DNA of 64,000 nt from Nitrospira sp. KM1 (GTDB taxonomy: Bacteria > Nitrospirota > Nitrospiria > Nitrospirales > Nitrospiraceae), in assembly GCF_011405515.1 (NCBI RefSeq), contig NZ_AP022671.1, positions 3,038,001-3,102,000 on the forward strand, in the 5' to 3' direction. The position numbers were made by a program, and so were the translations under genes. Positions 35,202 through 43,123 of the stretch are shown one piece after another. Under the pieces are notes generated by a model, which saw nothing but the letters and a program-made list of their open reading frames with translations, did not search any database and had not been told where the DNA came from. How positions within the stretch are numbered: the stretch's first letter is position 1; each line of letters opens with the position of its first letter.

Positions 35202-35621
35202 CTAGCCCATCGATGCAATTCGAAAGGCGGTTCGATGTTCGCTTGACGTTGACAATGTCGCATGTTTCCAGACGACTTCTTGCACGCGCTTGCGTTCGTC
35301 AGCATTCAACGTTGGAAACCTGGCGGCGAACTTGAGGCCTGAAACCCAGGAAATGGTGGTTCCGGTGAGGCAAACAGGGGGTTTACCGTCTTCTAGATAC
35401 AGGAACAGGGTTACGGTGCTTCCGGCGAGAGGAGGAGTGGTGCCGACGACCTTACAGCCGGTCTTGGAAAGATTGATGAGCAATCCATCCGCCGTCACGC
35501 ACCGAGAACCGGTTTCGCTGACATAGAGGACGCGGAGGTGGGTGGGTACCCGTTCGGCATACCGTCTGTCTAACTGCGCATGCGTCCTTACCGCCGCCAT
35601 CTCCTTCACGCGCGATTTCAT
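35202..35621 (-). CDS. PilZ domain protein
   Basis: 139 aa from ATG 35621 (GGTGG 6 nt upstream); an ATG at 35633 is also in frame. DRRYAERVP provides R-x3-R and NLSKTGCKVVG the D/N-x-S-x-x-G motif, then VTLFLYLEDGKPPV and WVSGLKFAARF. It is the most divergent member of the triplet and the first transcribed. Confidence 0.83.
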   Translation of the reverse strand: MKSRVKEMAAVRTHAQLDRRYAERVPTHLRVLYVSETGSRCVTADGLLINLSKTGCKVVGTTPPLAGSTVTLFLYLEDGKPPVCLTGTTISWVSGLKFAARFPTLNADERKRVQEVVWKHATLSTSSEHRTAFRIASMG

Positions 35622-35897
35622 ATCTGCCACCATCCTTTCTTTGCAGGGTCTATTTTGCCCGACACCTTGAAGGTAGCGGGTTTCCCGGTTTCCGGCATTC
35701 CTAGAGAGAGGGGGCAGGATACCCTGCAGAAGAGGGGGAGGTGCGACACAGCCCGTGAATAAGGCTGTGAAACGTCTGCTGTTCCTTGGAATGGCCCTTG
35801 GAATATCAGGTCGAAACGCCGGTTCAAGACCGCAATTGGCCCGTTACCGGTGAGAACCGGTTTACAAATGTGTGGGGGGCCGCGAAAGCGAGAGCGG

Positions 35898-36434
35898 CTA
35901 GGGAGCCGTCAGCAGGCTGCCTTCAAGAATTGTCGAGCGCAGGGTTTGGCTTTCAAAAAAGATGATTCCTTGGTCATTGCGAGTTTCATAGCGCAGAGTC
36001 ACTTCCGTCTCGAATCCCTGCCAAGCATGGAATCTGGCCGGGCCAATGGCGATTTGTCCAGGTGTCCGATCAAGCGGTCCATATCGCGACTGCAGAAATT
36101 CCAGCATTTGATCATGCGCAACTTTCCCGTGATATCTGACAATGACCCGAGCGAACTTATCGTCCACGGTGACAAATCGCATGGATTCGACATTCACTGA
36201 GCCGAGGGTCAGGGGTACGGATTTCAGTTCGAATGTTTTTTGCCGCCCTCCCGTATCAACCTCTCTGAATGTCTCAGACTCCGATAGCGCGGCTCCCCAG
36301 GGAATGCCTTCGAATCCATTTGGATCGTCCTTCATTTGCACGGCAAAGGCGAGCGGACTCACGATCAAGATGGTCAAGAGTCTCACAAAAAAGATGAGAT
36401 AAAACATGCGTAGGAGTAAAGAGCTGAACCGCAT
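35898..36434 (-). CDS. Exported protein of unknown function, tandem paralogue 1
   Basis: 178 aa with a signal peptide (hydrophobic residues 6-30). The mature part shares a pattern with the upstream neighbour: DPNGFEGIPWG, then FARVIVRYHGK, QMLEFLQSRYGPLDRTPGQ, and a C-terminal IIFFESQTL. No catalytic motif. Start not firmly fixed because no Shine-Dalgarno is evident. Confidence 0.68.
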   Translation of the reverse strand: MRFSSLLLRMFYLIFFVRLLTILIVSPLAFAVQMKDDPNGFEGIPWGAALSESETFREVDTGGRQKTFELKSVPLTLGSVNVESMRFVTVDDKFARVIVRYHGKVAHDQMLEFLQSRYGPLDRTPGQIAIGPARFHAWQGFETEVTLRYETRNDQGIIFFESQTLRSTILEGSLLTAP

Positions 36435-36439
36435 TGCAA

Positions 36440-36973
36440 CTAGTCGGCCGTGTCTGCGATAAAGTCATTAAACCGGGGAACCAGCGTACGACTGTCCAGA
36501 AAGATAAACCCGCGTTCGGTACCGGCCTGGTAGGTAAGATTGATCTCGGAATCGGTTCCTCGCCAATTATATTGCTGATTGAGTCCCCGAATCATCTGTC
36601 CCGGCAGACGCTCGATCGGACCGAATTGCTGCTCCAGATAATGTAAAACTCGCGTATGCGTATTGTCTCCATGATAGCGAATCGTCACGCGGGCGAATTG
36701 ATCGTCCATGGAGGAAAAGAGGATACTATCGACGGGAATATCAGCGAGGGCAGGGGTCACATTCTTGAGGCGATACTCGGTCACGTGCTCTCCCCTCCGA
36801 GCGATTTCGAAATCGGGTTGTGACTGCAAACCCGTTCCCCAGGCGATGCCATGAAATCCTCTTGGGTCGTTCAGCATCTGCCCGGCTTCGACCGGTGCAA
36901 ACCATGACGCGCAGAGCGCGAGCACAATGGCTCTTTCCCATCTACATTTTCGCCATCGAGCAGTGGCGGTCAT
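36440..36973 (-). CDS. Exported protein of unknown function, tandem paralogue 2
   Basis: 177 aa with a signal peptide ending near VEA. Shares DPRGFHGIAWG, FARVTIRYHGD, VLHYLEQQFGPIERLPGQ and FIFLDSRTL with the gene 5 nt downstream, so the two are diverged duplicates. Likely periplasmic. Divergent from the phosphonate-type operon, whose promoter lies in the shared gap. Function unknown. Confidence 0.7.
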   Translation of the reverse strand: MTATARWRKCRWERAIVLALCASWFAPVEAGQMLNDPRGFHGIAWGTGLQSQPDFEIARRGEHVTEYRLKNVTPALADIPVDSILFSSMDDQFARVTIRYHGDNTHTRVLHYLEQQFGPIERLPGQMIRGLNQQYNWRGTDSEINLTYQAGTERGFIFLDSRTLVPRFNDFIADTAD

Positions 36974-37021
36974 TCTGGCACGCTAACACGCAATCCATCG
37001 AGGCGCAACCGGCCCTTTTTC

Positions 37022-37051
37022 TTGAGAATGCGTCTGGGCATGGCTTATAAT
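37022..37051 (+). promoter_or_regulatory. Probable sigma70 promoter of the phosphonate-type operon
   Basis: TTGAGA (37022-37027), 18-nt spacer, perfect TATAAT (37046-37051), about 50 nt before the first gene. Likely drives the cluster from 37100 to 41420. Confidence 0.55.
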
Positions 37052-37099
37052 GCGCGCGCCTTTTCTGTTCGCAATCCAAGGGGGCTATTGGGCAGGATC

Positions 37100-37597
37100 A
37101 TGATCGACAGCGGCGCATTTGTTCAGGCCATGCAGGACATGGGCGTCAATTTCTTTACGGGCGTTCCCGACTCGATCCTCGGCGGAATCATCGCGGAGTT
37201 GATGGATCGGCGCATGTACACGCCGGCGGTTCGTGAGGATGAAGCAGTCGCGATGGCTGCTGGAGCCTATATGGCTGGAAAGATCCCCGCCGTGCTCATG
37301 CAAAACTCCGGACTGGGAACGTCACTCAATACCTTGATTTCGTTAAATATCATCTACCGTCAGCCCTGCGTCCTGATCGTCTCTTGGCGGGGACAGGGCG
37401 GGAAGGATGCACCTGAACATCTGGTCATGGGAGAGGTCATGCCTCAATTCCTCGACACGATGAAAATTCCTCACCGCACATTGACGGAAAAAGCGGCCGT
37501 TGAAGATTTCAAATGGGTGGCGGAAACCTTCATGAAACAACGCATCCCGGTAGCGCTGTTTATTACCAAAGGCGTGGTGAGAGGATTACACCCATGA
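37100..37597 (+). CDS. Phosphonopyruvate (or sulfopyruvate) decarboxylase, alpha subunit
   Basis: 165 aa, equivalent to the N-terminal Pyr domain of thiamine-diphosphate decarboxylases: FFTGVPDSILGGIIAEL, REDEAVAMAAGAYMAGK with the activating Glu, and QNSGLGTSLNTLISL, the family hallmark of phosphonopyruvate / sulfopyruvate decarboxylases. In most phosphonate pathways this enzyme is one chain; here the domain is a separate gene joined by an ATGA overlap to the beta gene. Decarboxylation of phosphonopyruvate yields phosphonoacetaldehyde. Start at 37100 (AGGATC upstream). Confidence 0.85.
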   Translation: MIDSGAFVQAMQDMGVNFFTGVPDSILGGIIAELMDRRMYTPAVREDEAVAMAAGAYMAGKIPAVLMQNSGLGTSLNTLISLNIIYRQPCVLIVSWRGQGGKDAPEHLVMGEVMPQFLDTMKIPHRTLTEKAAVEDFKWVAETFMKQRIPVALFITKGVVRGLHP

Positions 37598-38172
37598 GAC
37601 CCGAACAAGGGACATTGATTAGCAGGGCGCAGGCCATCGGCGCGTTGCTTGAGTTGTTGACGGATCAACCGGTCATCATCTGTAATGGGTTTCCGTCTCG
37701 CGAAACCCATAAAATTGCCGACCGGCCGACGCATTTTTATATGATCGGATCCATGGGAAACGCTCCCGCCATTGCACTCGGAGTGGCTTTGGCGAAACCC
37801 GGGAAACAGGTCATCACCTTCGACGGAGACGGGAACGTGCTGATGGGAATGGGGACGTTGGCGACCGTCGGGGCGTTGAAACCGAAGAACTTCATTCACG
37901 TGGTCTTCGATAATGAAGTGTATGGGACGACGGGGAATCAGCCGACCATTTCGAACGTCGTACCGTTGGAAAAGGTGGCGAAAGCGGCCGGGTATGTCAA
38001 CGTCGAGCGGGTTCTGGACCGAGAAGACCTCGTGTACGAATTCAAAGACATGCTTAAGAAGGATGGCCCTAGTATGCTGTTGATCAAGGTGAATGAATTT
38101 GCGGAGGATGCCGGTCGCGTGCTTCATGAGCCGGCAGATATGACCAAGCGTTTCATGGGCGCCATTGCCTAA
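37594..38172 (+). CDS. Phosphonopyruvate (or sulfopyruvate) decarboxylase, beta subunit
   Basis: 192 aa thiamine-diphosphate (PP) domain. TPP/Mg motif FDGDGNVLMGMGTL (about residues 76-89), continuing through FDNEVYGTTGNQPT. Together with the alpha gene it completes the decarboxylase. ATG overlaps the alpha stop codon by 4 nt. Followed 43 nt later by PhnW, which transaminates phosphonoacetaldehyde, favouring phosphonopyruvate over sulfopyruvate as the substrate. Confidence 0.85.
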   Translation: MRPEQGTLISRAQAIGALLELLTDQPVIICNGFPSRETHKIADRPTHFYMIGSMGNAPAIALGVALAKPGKQVITFDGDGNVLMGMGTLATVGALKPKNFIHVVFDNEVYGTTGNQPTISNVVPLEKVAKAAGYVNVERVLDREDLVYEFKDMLKKDGPSMLLIKVNEFAEDAGRVLHEPADMTKRFMGAIA

Positions 38173-38215
38173 CGGTAGACCGATATAACGACATGATGAA
38201 CGATGAGGTAAAGGC

Positions 38216-39298
38216 ATGATGTTGCTCAATCCCGGGCCGGTCAATGTCAGTGACCGTGTCCGCCAGGCGCTGTCCCGCCAGGATATCTGTCATCGGGACT
38301 CCGAGTTCGCGGACCTGCTACACGGTATCCAGGCCAAACTCTTGAAAGCATTCGTTCCAGGAGCCGAGTCGGAGTATGCCGCTGTCCTGATTTCGGGTTC
38401 CGGCACCGCCGCCGTCGAATCTGCAGTGATGTCTTCGATCCCCCACGGAAAGCGGATGCTGATCCTCAACAACGGCGTCTATGGTGAACGACTGTCCCAG
38501 ATGGTCGGTCTGCATCGCCTGGGCGTCTCTGAATTGAAATACGAGTGGACGGCCAGGCCTGACCCGGAGCGTGTGCGGCTCGCCCTGCGTCAACATCCCG
38601 AAGCGCATGTGGTGGGCATGGTTCATCATGAAACGACAACCGGTCTCTTGAATCCTGTCAAAGAAATAGCAGAGGTTGTTGACAGTCAGAACCGTGTCTT
38701 CATTCTCGACGCTGTCAGTGCCCTGGCTGGAGAGAGCCTCGATATCGCTTCGTCCCATATCTATATGGTTGCCGGCACTGCAGGAAAATGCATCCAGGGA
38801 TTCCCCGGGGTCTCGTTCGTCCTGGTTCGTAAAGGATTCCTCGAGCGTATGCGCGCATACCCCAAGCGCTCCTGGTATTTGCACCTGACGCATTACGTGG
38901 ACAACGAAGGTCGGGGAACGACGCCCTTCACTCCTGCGGTTCAGTTGTATTACGCCTTTGATGAAGCGCTCAACGAATTGTTAGAGGAGGGGGTGGCCAA
39001 ACGCATTCAGCGTTACAAGAAAATGGCCGCGTTGATTCGTGACCGAATGGCAAAATTGAGCGTCAAGCCGGTGCTCACGCCGGACCGTCAGTCCAACAGT
39101 CTTACCGCGTATTACCTGCCGGAGGCGTTAAGCTATCAGGTCCTACATGACCGACTGAAAGACCAGGGCTACGTGATCTATGCGGGACAGGGAAACCTTG
39201 AAAACCGGATTTTCCGAGTCGCCAACATGGGCGCGCTGACTGAGGAGCAGTTCACCGGTTTTCTGGACACGTTCGAGCGGATCTGTCTGGCCGCATGA
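38216..39298 (+). CDS. phnW: 2-aminoethylphosphonate-pyruvate transaminase (PhnW-like)
   Basis: 360 aa class V aminotransferase. N-terminal LLNPGPVNVSDRVRQALSRQ and DICHRDSEF match PhnW. The PLP lysine is Lys191 (VAGTAGKCIQG) and the ring-nitrogen aspartate Asp165. In the biosynthetic direction it converts phosphonoacetaldehyde to 2-aminoethylphosphonate. Strong Shine-Dalgarno GAGGTAAAGG. Its stop overlaps the next gene by 4 nt. Related alanine-glyoxylate aminotransferases are the main alternative, but the neighbours favour phosphonate use. Confidence 0.85.
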   Translation: MMLLNPGPVNVSDRVRQALSRQDICHRDSEFADLLHGIQAKLLKAFVPGAESEYAAVLISGSGTAAVESAVMSSIPHGKRMLILNNGVYGERLSQMVGLHRLGVSELKYEWTARPDPERVRLALRQHPEAHVVGMVHHETTTGLLNPVKEIAEVVDSQNRVFILDAVSALAGESLDIASSHIYMVAGTAGKCIQGFPGVSFVLVRKGFLERMRAYPKRSWYLHLTHYVDNEGRGTTPFTPAVQLYYAFDEALNELLEEGVAKRIQRYKKMAALIRDRMAKLSVKPVLTPDRQSNSLTAYYLPEALSYQVLHDRLKDQGYVIYAGQGNLENRIFRVANMGALTEEQFTGFLDTFERICLAA

Positions 39299-40014
39299 AA
39301 GCCATCATCCTCGCCGCCGGTGTCGGGAAGCGTTTGTGGCAGGTAACTCAGCATCGTCCCAAGTGTTTAATTGAAATCGGGGGACGAACTCTTCTCAATC
39401 GGTATCTACGATCACTGGCCGAGGTCGGAATCCGCCGAGCAGATATCGTCGTCGGCTACAAGCAGGAGATGATCCGCTCCGCCGTAGCCTCCAACGATTG
39501 TGGCCTTCACGTCCAATTTCTCGTCAACGAACAGTTTCATCGGGGCAGTATTTCGTCGCTCTGGATCGCGCGGGCGGCATTGGACGACGATACCATCGTG
39601 ATGGATGCGGATGTCCTGTTTCATGCGGAAATTCTGCGGCGGTTGGTACGCTCGCCCCACTCCAATGCGCTGCTGATGGACGAGTCGGTGAAACAGACGG
39701 GAGAGGAGTGTATGGTCATCGTCGAAGGCGGACGTGTCATTGCATTGACCAAGCAGATGCCGGCGCGTTTTGACTATGCAGGCGAGGGAGTCGGATTTTT
39801 GAAAGTGAAGCATGCTGATGCCGCGCACATGGTTGCCTCGCTCAAGACATTCGTCGATCGGGAGTTGTGGCACATGGAATATGAAGACGGACTGATCGGA
39901 TTTTTTCGCGATGTCAAGGTCGGTCATGAAAAAATCGGAGGTCTGCCGTGGACCGAAATCGACTTTCCGGATGATGTTGAGCGGGCGAGCCGGGATATCC
40001 TGCCAAAACTCTGA
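39295..40014 (+). CDS. Nucleotidyltransferase, PntC/LicC-like (CTP:phosphonate/phosphocholine type)
   Basis: 239 aa sugar/choline-type nucleotidyltransferase. ILAAGVGKRL (residues 4-13) binds the nucleotide, VMDADVLF the metal, and PWTEIDFPDDVERA at the C-terminus is typical of the LicC / PntC branch that activates phosphocholine or 2-aminoethylphosphonate with CTP. ATGA overlap with phnW shows tight coupling. The product would be CMP-activated 2-aminoethylphosphonate for transfer to a lipid or glycan. Confidence 0.83.
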   Translation: MKAIILAAGVGKRLWQVTQHRPKCLIEIGGRTLLNRYLRSLAEVGIRRADIVVGYKQEMIRSAVASNDCGLHVQFLVNEQFHRGSISSLWIARAALDDDTIVMDADVLFHAEILRRLVRSPHSNALLMDESVKQTGEECMVIVEGGRVIALTKQMPARFDYAGEGVGFLKVKHADAAHMVASLKTFVDRELWHMEYEDGLIGFFRDVKVGHEKIGGLPWTEIDFPDDVERASRDILPKL

Positions 40015-40031
40015 AACGCCGCTGATGCAAT

Positions 40032-41420
40032 ATGAGCGATCGTCTTGTCCATACCGAAACCGATGTGCAGGGGTTGTCGACGGCAATCTTATTGCCTTCG
40101 ATGGATCTTTTCGGTTCGCCCATCCGTTCCGCGGTGCCGCCGCTGACGCAGGTCGTCGGGATCGGATTGTTTCAACGGACGGTTCTCACCCTTCAGCGCG
40201 CTGGAATCAGACAGCTGATCGTCCTATCCGGATCTGACGAAGATCAATTGAAGGTCGCGCTCACCAAAGGACCCCGCGTGACGATTCCTGTGCGGTGGAT
40301 GCCGTTACGAGAATTTCCCGTCGATGATCCGAGAACGTGGGAAGCGTTAGGGGCGGAAGTGCGTGGATTTTGCCTTTTGTCGGGTGTCGGAGGGGTCTTT
40401 TCCCGTCCCCTTATCGAGCAGTTGCGTCAGGACGTGCAGGAGGGAGAGGCGATTGTGGTGGCTCATCGTTCTGGAGCATCTCCGGACGGCAAAGCGAACA
40501 TGAACGTCTTGCTCTCCAACCAAGAGGAAGAACTTGCCGACGTGGTGGTGTTACCGTGCGAACTGTTGGACGCCGCGAGCCTCGTGAGTATCGACGCGGG
40601 AATGGTTCCAGTTCGGAGATGGCTCCAAGAGGCCTCGCGCAATGGTCGGGTACGTATCTTGACGACGGATGCCAACGCCGGCCGGTGGTATCAGGAGATT
40701 CGGAATCCCGCCGATCTCCAGACCGCTGAACGAAAGTTGTTCCTTTCTCTGAAGAGCGAGTTCGAAGGATTTATCGACCGGTATTTTAATCGCAAACTTT
40801 CTCGATGGTTCACGCGAATCTTTCTCATGCTCGGTCTATCGCCCAACTCCATCACGATGGTAGCAACGATAATCGGTCTGCTCGCTGCAGCGGAGTTTGC
40901 AAGTGGTTCGTATGGCGCCGGATTGCTGGGTGCGGCGCTTTTTCAGCTATCAGCGGTGATTGATTGTTGCGACGGTGAAGTGGCACGCCTGACATTCACC
41001 GAATCGCCTTTCGGTGCATGGCTTGATATGGCCATGGACAACGTCGTGCATCTGGCCATATTCGGGGGCATTGCCTGGGGACTGTATTTGAGCATGGCGG
41101 GTGCCACCCATGACTGGGTCCCACTTGCTCTGGGCGCAACAGCCATTCTGGGTAATGTGCTGTCATTTGTCTCGGTGAATCGAGCGCAAGGGATCAAGGC
41201 GAGCAGCGGATGGAGGACGGCGCGGCATGCAGCCTGGGCGGAGTTCATGTTGAAGAATGTGGCCAGCCGTGATTTTTCTGTTGCGGTCTTTCTCTTTGCA
41301 CTGTTCGGCGTGCTTGAACTCTTTCTGTGGATTGCCGCGGCCGGGTCATTGGCCTTTGCCATGTCCATGTTGTGGATCATCCGACCGTCTGCTCGTTCCG
41401 AGCCTGCTCAGCGGGGTTGA
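40032..41420 (+). CDS. Nucleotidyltransferase-like / CDP-alcohol phosphotransferase fusion
   Basis: 462 aa. The N-terminal 230 residues resemble a degenerate nucleotidyltransferase (ILLPSMDLFGSPIR) like those fused to archaeal inositol-phosphate phosphotransferases, lacking a clear LAAGxGxR loop. The C-terminal domain is a membrane CDP-alcohol phosphotransferase with the full catalytic motif DCCDGEVARL...GAWLDMAMD near residues 311-333 and five or six transmembrane helices. It transfers a phospho- or phosphono-alcohol headgroup from a CMP carrier to an acceptor such as diacylglycerol. Preceded by the PntC-like gene, suggesting phosphonolipid assembly. Confidence 0.83.
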   Translation: MSDRLVHTETDVQGLSTAILLPSMDLFGSPIRSAVPPLTQVVGIGLFQRTVLTLQRAGIRQLIVLSGSDEDQLKVALTKGPRVTIPVRWMPLREFPVDDPRTWEALGAEVRGFCLLSGVGGVFSRPLIEQLRQDVQEGEAIVVAHRSGASPDGKANMNVLLSNQEEELADVVVLPCELLDAASLVSIDAGMVPVRRWLQEASRNGRVRILTTDANAGRWYQEIRNPADLQTAERKLFLSLKSEFEGFIDRYFNRKLSRWFTRIFLMLGLSPNSITMVATIIGLLAAAEFASGSYGAGLLGAALFQLSAVIDCCDGEVARLTFTESPFGAWLDMAMDNVVHLAIFGGIAWGLYLSMAGATHDWVPLALGATAILGNVLSFVSVNRAQGIKASSGWRTARHAAWAEFMLKNVASRDFSVAVFLFALFGVLELFLWIAAAGSLAFAMSMLWIIRPSARSEPAQRG

Positions 41421-41497
41421 GCGCTGAATCGCCGGCCATCCTGACGGGGCACAGAGGTAGTATGATCTGTAGGCCAATCGAACGTGCCCGATCCTCC

Positions 41498-41515
41498 GGA
41501 GGGCTGCCGCCCTCC
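41498..41515. terminator. Short hairpin between operon genes
   Basis: GGAGGGC (41498-41504), TGCC loop, GCCCTCC (41509-41515), then ACCTTCTCCTTC. Terminator-like but with C/T rather than a T-run; it could attenuate transcription into the flippase-like gene. Confidence 0.4.
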
Positions 41516-41529
41516 ACCTTCTCCTTCAC

Positions 41530-42522
41530 GTGATAAGACTTCTCCTACTTCTCACCGGCGCTGTGACACTGTGTGTTCTCGTGTGGCACATCGGTCCGAT
41601 GCACATCTACGACACCGTCACTCAACTCGGCCCCCTAGCGCTTGGCGTCATGCTCTTGCCTTCCGTGGTCATGTACCTTGTCGAGGCATACGGTTGGGAG
41701 GTCGCGCTACGAGCCATGGACCAACGTGTCCCGTTTATACGATTGCTGGCGATCAGAATGGCCGGAGAAGTGGTGAATATGACCACGCCGACAGCCTATG
41801 TGGGTGGAGAGCCATTGAAAGCCTATCTTCTTCAAGCCGACCGTGTTCCGATGGTGCACGGGCTGGCTTCCGTCGTCATCGCGAAAACGACCATGACTGT
41901 CGCACAGATTGCATTCATCTTGATCGGGATAGGACTTGGAGTGTGGGCCTTGGGCGCCGACAGGTCGTCCGGGCAGATGGCCGTGGCGGCGCTCCTGAGC
42001 GCCGGCCTGCTGGGGGTTGGGGTAGCGGCATTTATTTTCGTGCAACGGAGAGGATTGTTTACATGGATGCTCGGTATCCTTCGGGCGCTCAGGCTCCGTA
42101 TTCCGTTTCTCGAATCGAGAGAGGAGCAATTGCATTCGCTTGATCGCACGATTCTGGGATTCTATACGGATCATCAGGCGGCATTTTATACCTCCGCCGG
42201 CCTGTATTTGGTGGGATGGCTCGCCGAAGCGCTGGAGGTATTCGTCATTATCATCCTGCTCGGAGAGCCTGCGTTCTGGTGGTCCGCGCTGTCGATTGGT
42301 GCCTTGTCGGTGTTTATCAAAGGCGGCACCTTTTTCATTCCCGGCAGTCTGGGAGCGCAGGATGCGGGAAATCTATTGCTATTTCAGGCCTTCGGATATT
42401 CCGATGTTGCCGGAATCAGTTTTGCTCTTTTACGCCGTTTCAGGGAGCTTGTCTGGATAGGAGTTGGGCTGATCTGCTTGACGGTAATTGGGAATCGCAA
42501 GAAATGGAATCAAATCGGCTAG
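41530..42522 (+). CDS. Flippase-like (LPG synthase TM region / YbhN-type) membrane protein
   Basis: 330 aa with about eight transmembrane segments. Family motifs: AIRMAGEVVNMTTPTAYVGGEPLKAYLL and GTFFIPGSLGAQDAGNLLLF. Members move or modify lipid-linked compounds, for example polyprenol or phospholipid substrates. Starts at GTG 41530 without a clear Shine-Dalgarno. Position after the CDP-alcohol phosphotransferase suggests transport of the headgroup-modified lipid; that is inference. The 3' end overlaps the end of the convergent PilZ gene by 4 nt. Confidence 0.8.
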   Translation: MIRLLLLLTGAVTLCVLVWHIGPMHIYDTVTQLGPLALGVMLLPSVVMYLVEAYGWEVALRAMDQRVPFIRLLAIRMAGEVVNMTTPTAYVGGEPLKAYLLQADRVPMVHGLASVVIAKTTMTVAQIAFILIGIGLGVWALGADRSSGQMAVAALLSAGLLGVGVAAFIFVQRRGLFTWMLGILRALRLRIPFLESREEQLHSLDRTILGFYTDHQAAFYTSAGLYLVGWLAEALEVFVIIILLGEPAFWWSALSIGALSVFIKGGTFFIPGSLGAQDAGNLLLFQAFGYSDVAGISFALLRRFRELVWIGVGLICLTVIGNRKKWNQIG

Positions 42523-42920
42523 GGTATTGTGCCTGAGCGTTGCTGCTGAATCCTCTGAATTCGTTCGACCATCTGATCCCAGACAAAGCCGTGAAGGCGA
42601 AGGTTTGCCACGCGTTCCACCTGGATGAATTCAATGCCCGCTCTCACGCCCTGGACCCATCTGACCTGCCCTGCTTCGATTGGAAGAGACAATGGCTGGT
42701 CGGGAAGCAACAGTCGTAAGGCCAGACTGTGATCGCGCGGCAACGGTTCATCGGTCTCAACCGTACAGCCCAGGGCCGACAGATTCGTGATTGTCCCCTC
42801 TCCCACCGTCGCACTGACACAATAGACAGCCGGATAGGACATTGGAACCCTGTAGAGACTGCGCTGATAAGGTTTAAGCAATTCCTCCATGCAGCGAGTG
42901 TAACTGTGGCATCTGTTCAA
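42519..42920 (-). CDS. PilZ domain protein
   Basis: 133 aa from TTG 42920, selected because TTAGGAGG lies 7 nt upstream; a later ATG at 42890 has no Shine-Dalgarno. PilZ domain with QRSLYRVPM at the start, NLSALGCTVET as the D/N-x-S-x-x-G motif, and WVQGVRAGIEF. Fifth PilZ protein in the window. Convergent with the flippase-like gene. Confidence 0.8.
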   Translation of the reverse strand: MNRCHSYTRCMEELLKPYQRSLYRVPMSYPAVYCVSATVGEGTITNLSALGCTVETDEPLPRDHSLALRLLLPDQPLSLPIEAGQVRWVQGVRAGIEFIQVERVANLRLHGFVWDQMVERIQRIQQQRSGTIP

Positions 42921-43123
42921 AAATATCCCTCCTAAGGGGGGCGTTTGCGACTCGTGTGTGTATGGATGGTGACCTCGTACGTTCACCGTCTCTTGGCAGC
43001 GTGACTCCACTCCGCGAGGAGTGTGCCTGCTCGTATGTTAAATGTTCGCGCAATGTCGCTTGGCATCACCAATGATTGCAAGGTTCGCATGAGTTGCGTG
43101 TACGGTGTGATAGGATGCATCGC

